From Candidatus Thorarchaeota archaeon (GTDB lineage: Archaea; Asgardarchaeota; Thorarchaeia; Thorarchaeales; Thorarchaeaceae), in the NCBI GenBank assembly GCA_008080745.1, contig SHMX01000009.1, positions 1-64,000 of the forward strand: a stretch of DNA of 64,000 nucleotides, written 5' to 3'. The notes below the pieces were generated by a model, which was not told where the DNA came from, made no database searches, and worked only from the letters and a program-made list of their open reading frames with translations. The position numbers and the translations under genes are program-made. This document shows positions 35,734-44,645 of this stretch, piece after piece (the first letter of the stretch is position 1; the number at the start of each line of letters is the position of its first letter).

Positions 35734-36408
35734 CTACTCCCCCTCTTTTTCTCTTAGTCTTAGAACATCTAATGCAAATATGTTCATGACCTGTTTCTCT
35801 ACTCTTCGCAGTCTTTCCTGCATGGCCACTCGCTTGATGCCTATCTCGCGTGCCAGATCTGAGATTGTCACCTTTCTTGGTATCTCGTAATATCCTGAAA
35901 AGTAGGCTAACTCAAAAGCTTCTTTCTGTTTCTTTGTGAGGTTGGAATAGAAAGGATATTGTGGCAATGGGAATCTCCGATATATTTTGACAGTATCGTA
36001 TCTATCTCTCAAGACATGTATGAGATTTCTAAGGGCGTTTTGTGATGGAGCAAGGACAACATGATATTGTATACCATTCTCAATTAGAATGGGCAGTTTT
36101 GACATACAACCATTGGATAATATTCGTTCGTAGATTGATTCTTCGTTGAGTCGATGAACGACTCTCGTCCAATAGACCTCTTTTGACCTGTGTGAAACCC
36201 GGACACTGACAATGCTGGATGATTGACTGAGTTCTTCCACATATTGAATCAAAACATCTTCTCCATGGTCTGACTCTAATATTCCAAATCCGGTATCACC
36301 ATTGATTGTAAGAATTGATACCTTGACTGGAATTCTTTTAGTGAGCTCACAGGAATAGTATTCCGTGGAGCTAATTGCTATGGTACTCTGAACAATCAAA
36401 TCAATCAC
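35734..36408 (-). CDS. Bat/HTH_10-family transcription regulator
   Basis: The 224-residue protein ends in a bacterio-opsin-activator type HTH: LTKKQKEAFELAYFSGYY, then TISDLAREIGIKRVAMQERLRR. The N-terminal ~150 residues form a beta-rich sensing part of unknown ligand. These regulators commonly respond to redox, light or metabolites in archaea. The gene is convergent with transketolase and divergent from the EamA transporter, so the transporter promoter is a candidate target. Confidence 0.75.
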   Translation of the reverse strand: MIDLIVQSTIAISSTEYYSCELTKRIPVKVSILTINGDTGFGILESDHGEDVLIQYVEELSQSSSIVSVRVSHRSKEVYWTRVVHRLNEESIYERILSNGCMSKLPILIENGIQYHVVLAPSQNALRNLIHVLRDRYDTVKIYRRFPLPQYPFYSNLTKKQKEAFELAYFSGYYEIPRKVTISDLAREIGIKRVAMQERLRRVEKQVMNIFALDVLRLREKEGE

Positions 36409-36448
36409 CCGTCATATGACGGCACTATACTGATTGGTAAAAAAATTC

Positions 36449-37402
36449 ATGCATTTTACTGCGATTGATATGATTTCACAAATACAGGACAAAGAAAGGC
36501 AACATTACATCGCTGTGGGGCTGGCTATATTTGTCACCATTTTATGGTCCTCTTCTTGGGTTATCATCAAATATGGGCTTCAAGAGATACCTCCCCTAGC
36601 TTTTTCAGGTCTCAGATATGCTTTGGCTTCTCTCATCTTATTGTGTGTCATTTTAGTCCGCCCAGAGATGCGAGCACATACTCGGTTTCAAGGGCGAAAA
36701 TGGTGGGGCCGGCTTTTTCTATATGGGACTATATTTGTAACAATAACACAAGGTGCTCAATTTTTGGGTCTTGCATTATTGCCTGCAGTAACTGTTTCTA
36801 TGTTACTCAATCTCACTCCTATTGTTGTACTAATAATGGGTGTTTTTCTTCTTCACGAGATACCAAATAAGAAGCAAGTTGGTTGGATATTGATTGGAGT
36901 GTCTGGAGCTCTCCTATACTTTTGGCCTGTTATTCTTCCAGCAACTCAAACTATTGGTGTGCTTATTGTCATCTGCGGTGTTATTGCCAACGCTCTCTCC
37001 TCAATACTAGGTAGATCTATTAATCGAGAAATGACCACTCCTCCCGTTGTTGTGACAGGCATAAGCATGGCTTTTGGTTCAACTCTTTTGCTCATCTCCA
37101 GTATCATATTGGAAGGGTATGTTCAACTCAGCCCATTTTCTTGGTTCTTGATTATCTGGCTTAGTGTAGTGAATACAGCAATTGCATTCACTATATGGAA
37201 TAAAGCGATGCAGTTTCTTCGTGCTATTGATATCTCCATAATAAATGGCACAATGCTACCTCAAATTGTAGTGTTATCTATGATCTTTCTAGACGAAATA
37301 CCCGATTTTACAGACTGGGTCGCTTTGGTCATGGTTGTGTTTAGTGTCTTATTTCTGCAATTAAATCAGGCAAAACAAAAGAAGTCTGTTACTATGGAAT
37401 AG
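36449..37402 (+). CDS. EamA/DMT-family transporter
   Basis: The protein has about ten transmembrane helices in two EamA halves (residues ~20-160 and ~170-310) and patterns such as ILWSSSWVIIKYGLQ, PPLAFSGLRYALAS and LLNLTPIVVLIMGVFLLHE. DMT transporters export or exchange metabolites, amino acids or nucleotide sugars (family knowledge). I use ATG 36449, with TTG 36434 and ATG 36470 as alternatives. Confidence 0.85.
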   Translation: MHFTAIDMISQIQDKERQHYIAVGLAIFVTILWSSSWVIIKYGLQEIPPLAFSGLRYALASLILLCVILVRPEMRAHTRFQGRKWWGRLFLYGTIFVTITQGAQFLGLALLPAVTVSMLLNLTPIVVLIMGVFLLHEIPNKKQVGWILIGVSGALLYFWPVILPATQTIGVLIVICGVIANALSSILGRSINREMTTPPVVVTGISMAFGSTLLLISSIILEGYVQLSPFSWFLIIWLSVVNTAIAFTIWNKAMQFLRAIDISIINGTMLPQIVVLSMIFLDEIPDFTDWVALVMVVFSVLFLQLNQAKQKKSVTME

Positions 37403-37727
37403 TAAGAGTCCTCACAAGAGGTGGCACTTTTCCTTTATGTCGAATTGAGAATCCTATACTTTTGCGTTTCCTCTTGGGAATAATCTTGGCTAAATAATAT
37501 CGTAGTGATTCATTTCCCGCGTCTTCAATGCCACAGTCACCATTCTGCAAAGCTTCTGCAATTGTTTGATTTACAGTCCTACCTAGACAAATTGATTCTG
37601 AATCAAATGGTGGTTTACCATCGATTATCGCATATATTTTTTCAGAGGAGTCATACCCTTCTTTTCCTACAACTTCATGGTATGTGAATGGGCCACGCCA
37701 ATAGATTTCGTATTGTGTCATCAGCAT
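37392..37727 (-). CDS. Small protein of unknown function
   Basis: The 111-residue protein begins YEIYWRGPFTYHEVVG and continues KIYAIIDGKPP and SICLGRTV. The layout loosely recalls the start of GIY-YIG-like proteins, but the catalytic Arg/Glu cannot be placed, so I make no call. Its last bases overlap the EamA gene end. Confidence 0.4.
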   Translation of the reverse strand: MLMTQYEIYWRGPFTYHEVVGKEGYDSSEKIYAIIDGKPPFDSESICLGRTVNQTIAEALQNGDCGIEDAGNESLRYYLAKIIPKRKRKSIGFSIRHKGKVPPLVRTLTIP

Positions 37728-38237
37728 CCAACATTCTCTTTCTCTTGAAGTGCAATAAGAAGTTCACTCGAAAAGTCCGAGTTATGATGTTTATATTTCT
37801 ATCAACTCATCTCTTTATTGAACTAGAAAAGCAAATAGTTCATGAATAATACAATTATGCGTATGCTATTCCCGTTTCTAATAATAGCTTTCTGAGGATT
37901 TTGACTTAATAATTAACTAATTTCTATATTGTATTTGCCATAATATTGGTGGTTTCCCACTACCAATACTCTCTATTTTGCATTATGGGGTTGCGGACGG
38001 TTCTCTTTCGGAATCCTATAATGCTTTTATCGCTCGCAATCCTGTAGAGGTTGTTCCTTTTGTGATGAAACTTTTTCAATTTCTATTTTCTCACATTGAG
38101 TTATCCCATTTCTACTATAACCATTTCTACGAATAGCTAATCGTGGACTTTCGCTTAAAATCTTCTATACGTATCCTGTAGTGGGTTATTCTACTAACCT
38201 GGTGGCGATTTCGACTCGGCCGCATGGTGATATAGAA
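37728..38237. other. AT-rich intergenic region ahead of the binding-protein gene
   Basis: These ~510 bases contain no gene I can support. A 9-bp inverted repeat (ATTGGTGGT / ACTACCAAT, one G-U) lies near 37945. The sequence CCTTTTGTGATGA at about 38057 recurs at about 41058. It probably carries the binding protein's promoter and leader. Confidence 0.4.
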
Positions 38238-40073
38238 TTGAAAAATATAACAAAAAAGCGAGCACTTAGTGTAATCTTCATCTTCGCTTTTATGTTGATG
38301 GCAGTTTCTCCCGGTCTCATTGCTGCACAGGGTACACTTCCTGGTCATGCAAAGAGCGGGCCATATATAGACAAACTGGTATTCAACGTAATTACAGGTG
38401 ACGATGCTCAAGTTCTTGCTTTACTGGATGATGACATCGACTTAATAGGTGAACAAGTCGATCCCAGCTTCCTTCCACAGTTGGAAGAAGCTGACGATGT
38501 CGAGATTGTCAATGTACTCAGGAATGGATATGGATACGTCACGATCAACTGTGATAAATACCCATTCAATATTACTGCATTCCGAAGAGCCCTTGCCTTT
38601 GCATTAGATAAGCAAGCAATCTCTGACGAGGCTTGGGATGGCCTCTCACAACCACAGGACTCCTGTGTGCCAGTGGTCAATCCATTCTCTATTGAAGGCA
38701 AATTACCTTACACATACTACGAAGCTAATATTGCAAAGGGTCACGCATTACTTGCTCAGGCAGGTTTTGAAAACGTTGATGATGACGACTGGCTAGAGGC
38801 TCCCGATGGTTCGAACTTTGATGTTCTTATTGAATGTGCTCAGTCCTCAAACATTGCTATTGAGGTCGGTCAGGAAGTTGCAGAAGCTCTCGTAGCATTG
38901 AACATCGATGCAACATCCGTCGCAACGGACTTCTATGAATACCTGAACAGGTTATACTTCCATGAGGACTACGATATCGTATTCCTGGGTTCAAGCTTCA
39001 ATAACTTCGACGTTGACTGGCTCGCTTATGAGTACTGGTCCGAATATGCTGATGAGCCATACTGGAACTTCCCCAACTTCAGGAATGCATCATACGACAG
39101 CTGGAGAGATCAACTTCTCTATGGTGTCCAATACGAGGATGTATACGAAGCTGCTATTGAGATGCAGAAAATCTGGGTCTATGAATGTCCCATGATCATC
39201 TGCTATGAGAATATTCTTCTGTCAGCCTATCGAACCGATGTGTTTGAGGGTTATGTGAACGATGTAAGTGATGGTGTACCTGGCTGGTGGACTAATTACA
39301 AGATTCACAGAAAGGACTCGGCTGGAGGCCCATTCGGTGGTACGTTCCGCTGGAGCAACCCACTTGACATTGACACCTTCAACTTCATGGCAAGCACATC
39401 TGCTTACACTGCGAACGTCAACAATCAGCTCTGGGACAGTCTTATCACTCAGAATCCGAACGGTGAGGATGTCAATTGGCTCTGTGAGTCATACATTGGA
39501 GAAACTCACGATGATAATCCCGCAGTGCCGGACGGTAATACTCGCTTTACCTTTAGTATGATTCAGAACGCAACCTGGACCGACGGTGAACCAATCACTG
39601 CCTACGATGCTGCCTTCTCATTGAACTATTATCGCAATGCTCCAGGCAACCCCTATGGTGTTGACCTGACTGACCTTGCTGCAGCTTATGCGCAGGATCC
39701 CTATACACTCATTGTTGAGTTCGACTCTGAGTCATTCTGGCATCTGCACACTGTTTCATACAAGCCTATCATACCCAAGCATATCTTTACCAATCCTGAA
39801 TTCCCAGCTTGGAACGAGTGGAACCCTGACCCAACCGATCCAGACGAACCATTCTTTGTGACCTCTGGTCCATTCACAATCAGCGAATATGTTGCTGGTG
39901 AGTTCACTGAACTGACCTATAACCCTGATTACTTCTTTGGAATCGAGCATCCAGAAGCAACACCAACTACATCTCCATTCGCTGGTGATCTGGTACTGGC
40001 TGTTGTTGCTGGTGCAGTCGGTGCAGCAGTGGTTATTCTCGTCGGTGGATATATTCTGTTAAGGCAGAATTAG
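38238..40073 (+). CDS. Oligopeptide-type (SBP_bac_5) solute-binding protein with permuted halves
   Basis: I start at TTG 38238, which gives a signal peptide (MKNITKKRALSVIFIF). The first half (residues ~30-350) reads like the second half of a normal DppA/OppA protein: KLVFNVITGDDAQVLALLDD, then FRRALAFALDKQAI. The second half (~360-570) reads like its first half: WTDGEPITAYDAAFSLNYY, IIPKHIF, SGPFTISEYVAGE and YNPDYFFG. A short linker leads to a C-terminal membrane anchor (~590-610). It should bind peptides or other solutes on the outer face. No permease genes are adjacent. A hairpin terminator follows. Confidence 0.8.
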   Translation: MKNITKKRALSVIFIFAFMLMAVSPGLIAAQGTLPGHAKSGPYIDKLVFNVITGDDAQVLALLDDDIDLIGEQVDPSFLPQLEEADDVEIVNVLRNGYGYVTINCDKYPFNITAFRRALAFALDKQAISDEAWDGLSQPQDSCVPVVNPFSIEGKLPYTYYEANIAKGHALLAQAGFENVDDDDWLEAPDGSNFDVLIECAQSSNIAIEVGQEVAEALVALNIDATSVATDFYEYLNRLYFHEDYDIVFLGSSFNNFDVDWLAYEYWSEYADEPYWNFPNFRNASYDSWRDQLLYGVQYEDVYEAAIEMQKIWVYECPMIICYENILLSAYRTDVFEGYVNDVSDGVPGWWTNYKIHRKDSAGGPFGGTFRWSNPLDIDTFNFMASTSAYTANVNNQLWDSLITQNPNGEDVNWLCESYIGETHDDNPAVPDGNTRFTFSMIQNATWTDGEPITAYDAAFSLNYYRNAPGNPYGVDLTDLAAAYAQDPYTLIVEFDSESFWHLHTVSYKPIIPKHIFTNPEFPAWNEWNPDPTDPDEPFFVTSGPFTISEYVAGEFTELTYNPDYFFGIEHPEATPTTSPFAGDLVLAVVAGAVGAAVVILVGGYILLRQN

Positions 40074-40085
40074 AACCAATAGAAA

Positions 40086-40117
40086 AAAGGGACTTCTGTC
40101 CCTTTCTTATTTTTATT
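40086..40117. terminator. Bidirectional hairpin terminator
   Basis: AAAGGGAC / GTCCCTTT with a TTCT loop is followed by TTATTTTTA. It sits between convergent genes (binding protein and PadR-fusion). Confidence 0.7.
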
Positions 40118-40123
40118 ATCTTT

Positions 40124-40975
40124 CTAGGTGTTTTCAGCCCAAAATAATACTAGACCTGGGAAAACCTCAGAAACTCCATATCTTTTGAAATGTGCTTGGA
40201 TTAGTTTTGAGAGTTTCGAGCCCTCAATAACCCCCAGTTCTGGAAAGAGTTGAACTGAGGTTACACGGATGAATTCGCTCAAAGTTGGCTCTGTTGGCTC
40301 GTTAAAGAACACAAAGGGTGCAATAATTCGTAATATACCTTCAGAGGCTAAAACCCGTTTACACTCGAATATTATCCGTGGCAGCTGCTTCTGGTCCGGT
40401 ATTCCAGTAAGCCAAATCTCTTTGTATCTTCCTGTAGATATTGGCATATCTTGAGGTTCACCTTTGACGGATCGATGTTTGATATCATATTTTCTTAGTA
40501 TTGAAGTATCACCCATGGTTTCAATGATGCCTCCATTATTTCGCTCTACGAGATATTGTACAATATGCATATCCTGTTCTTTTAGTCTGGGTATTGCGAT
40601 GATCAGTGTTCTACCAATGGGGGAATCAAATGTCCTTTTACTAAGGTGTTCTTGGATGTTTTTAGTCAGTGTGCCTCTGTATGCATCATAAAAATGTAAG
40701 ACCACTTCGATTGCATCCTTCAGTATTCCCCGTAATCTGGCTTCACCTCGTGGCCCAATGGAATACACACGACGCTTCGGACCTGTGAGCCCCGGCTCCA
40801 TACTACTCTCAACTAGTCCCTCTGATTCCATCTCGTGAAGCCATCTGTATAATGTGGTTAGACGTATATTCTTGTCATATTCGCTAAGAGAATGAAGGAG
40901 GTCATATCCATGACATGGCATTTGGTCTAGAATCAGTAATATCTTATCTTTAAGAATCGCTCTAGAGGAACCCAT
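40124..40975 (-). CDS. PadR winged helix fused to a methyltransferase-like domain
   Basis: The 283-residue protein starts with a PadR-type winged helix (KDKILLILDQMPCHGYDLL, then TTLYRWLHEMESEGLV, residues ~9-90). The C-terminal half (about 115-283) resembles the Rossmann-like end of a SAM methyltransferase (EIWLTGIPDQKQLPRII, then RVLASEGILRIIAPF). The glycine-rich motif I is absent, so I expect ligand sensing rather than catalysis. It is convergent with the binding-protein gene. Confidence 0.6.
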   Translation of the reverse strand: MGSSRAILKDKILLILDQMPCHGYDLLHSLSEYDKNIRLTTLYRWLHEMESEGLVESSMEPGLTGPKRRVYSIGPRGEARLRGILKDAIEVVLHFYDAYRGTLTKNIQEHLSKRTFDSPIGRTLIIAIPRLKEQDMHIVQYLVERNNGGIIETMGDTSILRKYDIKHRSVKGEPQDMPISTGRYKEIWLTGIPDQKQLPRIIFECKRVLASEGILRIIAPFVFFNEPTEPTLSEFIRVTSVQLFPELGVIEGSKLSKLIQAHFKRYGVSEVFPGLVLFWAENT

Positions 40976-41343
40976 GAATATCGTCCAATATTATTACTCG
41001 CGTCCTGAATATAATATGCATCTTTAACGCTGTAAAACACTGTCTGAAAGATTGTACCTTTTGTGATGATGTATTTTGCTCCACGCTGTTATATTATGTT
41101 TTGACGATTTTCAAAGATTCAACCTGTTTTTCGTGTTGCTAGACGGGTGTGACTAATGTGTCAGTATATACACTTTGAAGCTCTCTTAAGCATTATTTCA
41201 CATTGTAGTTTATTTTGAACGCTCTTTATCGCCATATATCGTTTTAGAATTTCCATTTTGCCGAAAACCCCTCTTATACCATTGCGTTAATCGTTTGTAC
41301 TTTATATTTTTGATACCATATATTACTCAGGTGAGAAAGAAAA
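40976..41343. other. AT-rich intergenic region
   Basis: These 368 bases separate the PadR-fusion gene from the zinc-ribbon gene. A TATA-like ACTTTATATTT near 41302 and a purine-rich GGTGAGAAAG just before 41344 suit the downstream gene. No further gene is visible. Confidence 0.4.
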
Positions 41344-41544
41344 ATGGAATGTTATGTCTGTGGAATGACCATGACAAAACCGGATGATTTTGCTAATGGC
41401 GATACTCACAGTAATTATTGTGTATACTGTGCCTCTGAACAAAAAATCAAGTCAGGTGGTACTGTTAGGGAAAGCATTATTCAATTTTGGCTCTCTCGAT
41501 ATGAGTCTGTTTCAAATCATGAATCTGAACCGATCTCTACTTGA
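41344..41544 (+). CDS. Small zinc-ribbon protein
   Basis: The 66-residue protein has CYVCGMTM near the start and NYCVYCAS later. The two Cys pairs form a probable zinc ribbon of the zf-ribbon_2 type. Function unknown. Confidence 0.6.
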   Translation: MECYVCGMTMTKPDDFANGDTHSNYCVYCASEQKIKSGGTVRESIIQFWLSRYESVSNHESEPIST

Positions 41545-41954
41545 TTATTTCATCCATCAGTGTTCTTGGAAACTTATCCGTTATCTCTTAAGAGTGAATA
41601 TCCGTAACAAAATGATTAGTGAATGGTCCTCGTTAGATACATCTTCTATAAACCAGCTATTCTTTCGGAAGCCCGTCTTCCCATATACTCATTGACCTAT
41701 TATTATGCACCGCCCGTAACCCAGAGTGTAGAGATTGACTCTATGCTGTCTCAAAACATGAAATGCAATACGCTGCATAACATTGTCTGTATCAGTTCCA
41801 TCCCGTCCGAATCTTCCATCACCAGAGTCCGAAGACATACTTTCTCTCTACAATACACGAAATATCCTCCCATTGTACTATCCTGACTGGAATTCGCTAA
41901 CCTTTTATCTTTGATTAAACTCTGAAACCATACTAAACTTTGGAGTTTGGAGAT
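41545..41954. other. Intergenic region without a supported gene
   Basis: The ~410 bases contain short open frames on both strands, but none shows protein-like composition or a start with a ribosome binding site. No repeat copy is present. Confidence 0.35.
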
Positions 41955-42353
41955 ATGCAATTTGAATGGATAATCGCCGCGCTTGGTATTATTGGAACAA
42001 TAGCAATCATTGCTTTTGTAGTAGCCTTCCTTATCTATGGTTTCTGCCTTGGTCTAGCATTAGGACCAGTTAATGGACGAAATAGAGGTCTGGGATCAAC
42101 TTTTGTCACTGCGTTCTTTATCTCTCTAACCTATCTGATTCTACTGATACCTTTCTTTGGAGCATTATTGTTTTGTATAGCAATTATACTCCAATGGTAC
42201 ATCATCAAGAGTCGTCATGATGTCGGTTGGGGTGGTGCAATTGTTGCTTGGATAATTACCATCATCATTGTTGCTATTGTAGTAATTCTACTGGTACTTG
42301 TGATATTCGGTGGTCTTGGTGTTATCTTCAATCTGATACCAGTTGGTCCATGA
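41955..42353 (+). CDS. Four-helix membrane protein
   Basis: The ~132-residue protein starts at ATG 41955 after a GGAG motif. It has four hydrophobic helices and a central polar loop (PVNGRNRGLGST). No family recognised. It is followed by two more genes in the same orientation (42378 and 43164), which may form a loose cluster of membrane proteins with Cys motifs. Confidence 0.5.
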   Translation: MQFEWIIAALGIIGTIAIIAFVVAFLIYGFCLGLALGPVNGRNRGLGSTFVTAFFISLTYLILLIPFFGALLFCIAIILQWYIIKSRHDVGWGGAIVAWIITIIIVAIVVILLVLVIFGGLGVIFNLIPVGP

Positions 42354-42377
42354 ATCAATATAATTCTGTGACACACC

Positions 42378-43070
42378 ATGTCCTGGTCTAAAGATTCTCA
42401 AACCATTGAGTGTGATGAAGTAATATACAACGATTCTCGAGGTCGGTTGGAGTTCGACATCATGTCGATTCTTCGCCGCCCTCGCAATTTTCTTTCCCTC
42501 ATGGGGCCACTTCTACTCTCTCATCATCCTTTCTGTTCCGAATTTGAAGAACACAGTCTGTGTATTAGAAATCGTTCTTGGTGCATGGGATGCTTCCTGA
42601 ATACAATCTTCTTCATTATCTGTTTTGGGGCTCTATTCATTTTCTGGATATTACAACCTGTTCTCTTTGACAGATTTTGGATGTTTTATGGTGGAATTGC
42701 AGGTATGATTTTATACATACTAATCGGGATATCCAGAATTGATGAAAAACGACGAGTTCGTATCGGTAAAAAATTCCTCTTGGGGTTCTCGTTTGCCTGT
42801 GTTAGTATATCAATTTTGATCGCAGGTGGATCTATTGAGTACCTTCTTACTGAAAAAATGACCTTGATTTACATTTTATATCTCGGCTTCATAGTTTTTC
42901 TAAGTATAAAACGTGCTTTAGAGATATCAAATACTTGTGAAGCATGCGAGTTTAAAATGAGATGGAGTAGATGTCCGGGTTTTCATGACATTATATGTTC
43001 GTTAATCACTCATGGGTATATTCAGCCAAGACCAGCTAATGTATCCGTAGTTTCAAAAGAGGGAATGTAA
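42378..43070 (+). CDS. Membrane protein with Cys clusters, unknown
   Basis: The 230-residue protein has about four transmembrane helices. Cys-containing soluble segments flank them: CSEFEEHSLCIRNRSWCMGC in the first third and SNTCEACEF near residue 188. The Cys spacing hints at metal binding. No family recognised. Confidence 0.45.
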   Translation: MSWSKDSQTIECDEVIYNDSRGRLEFDIMSILRRPRNFLSLMGPLLLSHHPFCSEFEEHSLCIRNRSWCMGCFLNTIFFIICFGALFIFWILQPVLFDRFWMFYGGIAGMILYILIGISRIDEKRRVRIGKKFLLGFSFACVSISILIAGGSIEYLLTEKMTLIYILYLGFIVFLSIKRALEISNTCEACEFKMRWSRCPGFHDIICSLITHGYIQPRPANVSVVSKEGM

Positions 43071-43163
43071 ACCAAGACGTTTTTTGGTACATCTATCCTT
43101 TACTCCTTTCGACAAACTCATTTACCTTTCTGTATTTTATTTGAATATCTTGGTGATCGCAGG

Positions 43164-43766
43164 TTGAGTAAAATTGTCTTTGAGACCCCGGTTATCCGAA
43201 TTAGGGCAGAGAAGATTCGTTTTCCGAGGGTATGTCCTGTTTGCACTGCACCCGCAAGAAGCACAACTCGAGTTACAGCCACTCCAGGAAGAAAAGAATA
43301 CATCTCACCATCATATCGATTAGGATTTACTCCCTCTGCAAAAAAGAGGCTAGGTATACAACCTCCCGAAAGTCGTACTTTTCTCGTTCCGGTCTGTTCA
43401 GACCATCAATATGAAGGTGGGAATGATTGGCGATTCCGTAGCCTTTGTATGTGTTTCAATGGTATACTGTTTTCAATAGTCTTCTTCTCAACGTTAATTT
43501 TTGGAAGTGACCTATCTATTGGACGTGGAATAAATTTGTGGTATTTCGGATTACTTGGTCTTTTTATCATCTCTCTTATTGGAAGTGTACTTGCTTTTCG
43601 TCCCCAACCTATTCAGGATGCAGTCCGGATTATGGGTTTTGATAGAGGCGCTCGATATGTATGGTTCCAATTCAAAAACCCCGAGTATCGTGAGAGATTC
43701 ATTCAAGAAAATGCGATGGATGTCGAATTAGTAAAATGGATTGTAAAGGCACCTCCAAAGAGTTGA
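43164..43766 (+). CDS. Two-helix membrane protein with CxxC motif
   Basis: The 200-residue protein starts at TTG. It has a CPVCTAPA motif near residue 24, two transmembrane helices (~98-145) and a soluble end. No family recognised. It is likely related in type to the preceding Cys-containing membrane protein. Confidence 0.45.
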   Translation: MSKIVFETPVIRIRAEKIRFPRVCPVCTAPARSTTRVTATPGRKEYISPSYRLGFTPSAKKRLGIQPPESRTFLVPVCSDHQYEGGNDWRFRSLCMCFNGILFSIVFFSTLIFGSDLSIGRGINLWYFGLLGLFIISLIGSVLAFRPQPIQDAVRIMGFDRGARYVWFQFKNPEYRERFIQENAMDVELVKWIVKAPPKS

Positions 43767-43880
43767 ACAATCCGCGCGATACCCGCATTTTTTCATAAAA
43801 GATAATACTACAAACGAGGATATATTCTCCTGCCACCACTATCAAATGAGAGAATTGTATGATTTATGGAGTGACTCTGA

Positions 43881-44126
43881 ATGTTGAATAGTGGTCTAGA
43901 AGAAATCGAAGTTGTTGGCTTAGTATCTAAGATTAGGAACCAGTATGTTATAACAACTGATGAGGGGATTCAATACGAACTTGCTGCAATTAAACCACAA
44001 GAGGCAGTAGCTCGTGATTATGATTTGGGTAGCTTTGCCCATTCTCTTGGAAAAAGAATGCTCGTCATTGGTATGACTGACGGTGAAACTATCTGGGGTG
44101 CTAAATTAGAAGAACAGGCCAGCTAA
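43881..44126 (+). CDS. Small beta-rich protein, unknown
   Basis: The 81-residue protein starts at ATG 43881 or slightly downstream. Its strands (VVGLVSKIRNQYVITT, MLVIGMTDG) suggest an OB-like barrel. No function assigned. Confidence 0.45.
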   Translation: MLNSGLEEIEVVGLVSKIRNQYVITTDEGIQYELAAIKPQEAVARDYDLGSFAHSLGKRMLVIGMTDGETIWGAKLEEQAS

Positions 44127-44139
44127 AAAAATAGTGGAG

Positions 44140-44164
44140 TCTGATCTAGTACGCCCAGATCAGA
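44140..44164. terminator. Inverted repeat between convergent genes
   Basis: TCTGATCT / AGATCAGA with a 9-nt loop lies between the stops of the small plus-strand gene and superoxide reductase. It has no long T run. Confidence 0.5.
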
Positions 44165-44178
44165 TTCGACAATCTATT

Positions 44179-44553
44179 TTATAGTTCAAGCTTAGCTTCG
44201 TTCTTCCATAGGCCGTGAATATTACAGTATGATGTTGCCATAATGGTACCTGGTTTTTCAGTCTTGAATACAAATACTGCATATGGCTCAGAATACATCT
44301 TGCTGGTGTCTGCACCTTGTGTTGACTCACCATGATGGTCAAAGGTGTGGTAGCCTATCTCAACAGGAAACTTCTCTCCCTCGGGTAGGAAGAATGCATC
44401 AGCCCATTTAATATGATGTGCGGTTGTATTGGGGTGTGGTATTTCTTTTCCTACTGAAATAGTAATGTGAAACAAATTATCTCCTTTCTTCTCGATTTCA
44501 ATAACGGGTACGTGTTTTTCATTTTTCCAATCATCTGTTTGAATCCAGCTCAT
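44179..44553 (-). CDS. Superoxide reductase (neelaredoxin type)
   Basis: The 124-residue protein has the EKHVP start (Glu12, Lys13, His14), HPNTTAHHIKW (His40, His46) and CNIHG (Cys110, His113). These are the four His and one Cys that bind the catalytic iron, plus the proton-donating Lys. It lacks the N-terminal desulforedoxin domain. It reduces superoxide to peroxide in anaerobes. All ligands are intact. Confidence 0.92.
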   Translation of the reverse strand: MSWIQTDDWKNEKHVPVIEIEKKGDNLFHITISVGKEIPHPNTTAHHIKWADAFFLPEGEKFPVEIGYHTFDHHGESTQGADTSKMYSEPYAVFVFKTEKPGTIMATSYCNIHGLWKNEAKLEL

Positions 44554-44645
44554 CTCTCTTTCCTCTTTATTTCGACGATGGGCAAGTAATTAACTGCCCA
44601 TCAAGAAATACTCAGCGTATGTTAAAATTCTTCGCTTGTCTGACT

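Noticed and set aside
41623-41886. Open frame between the zinc-ribbon and membrane genes
   Set aside because: Composition does not look like protein and there is no ribosome binding site. It overlaps an equally unlikely frame on the other strand.
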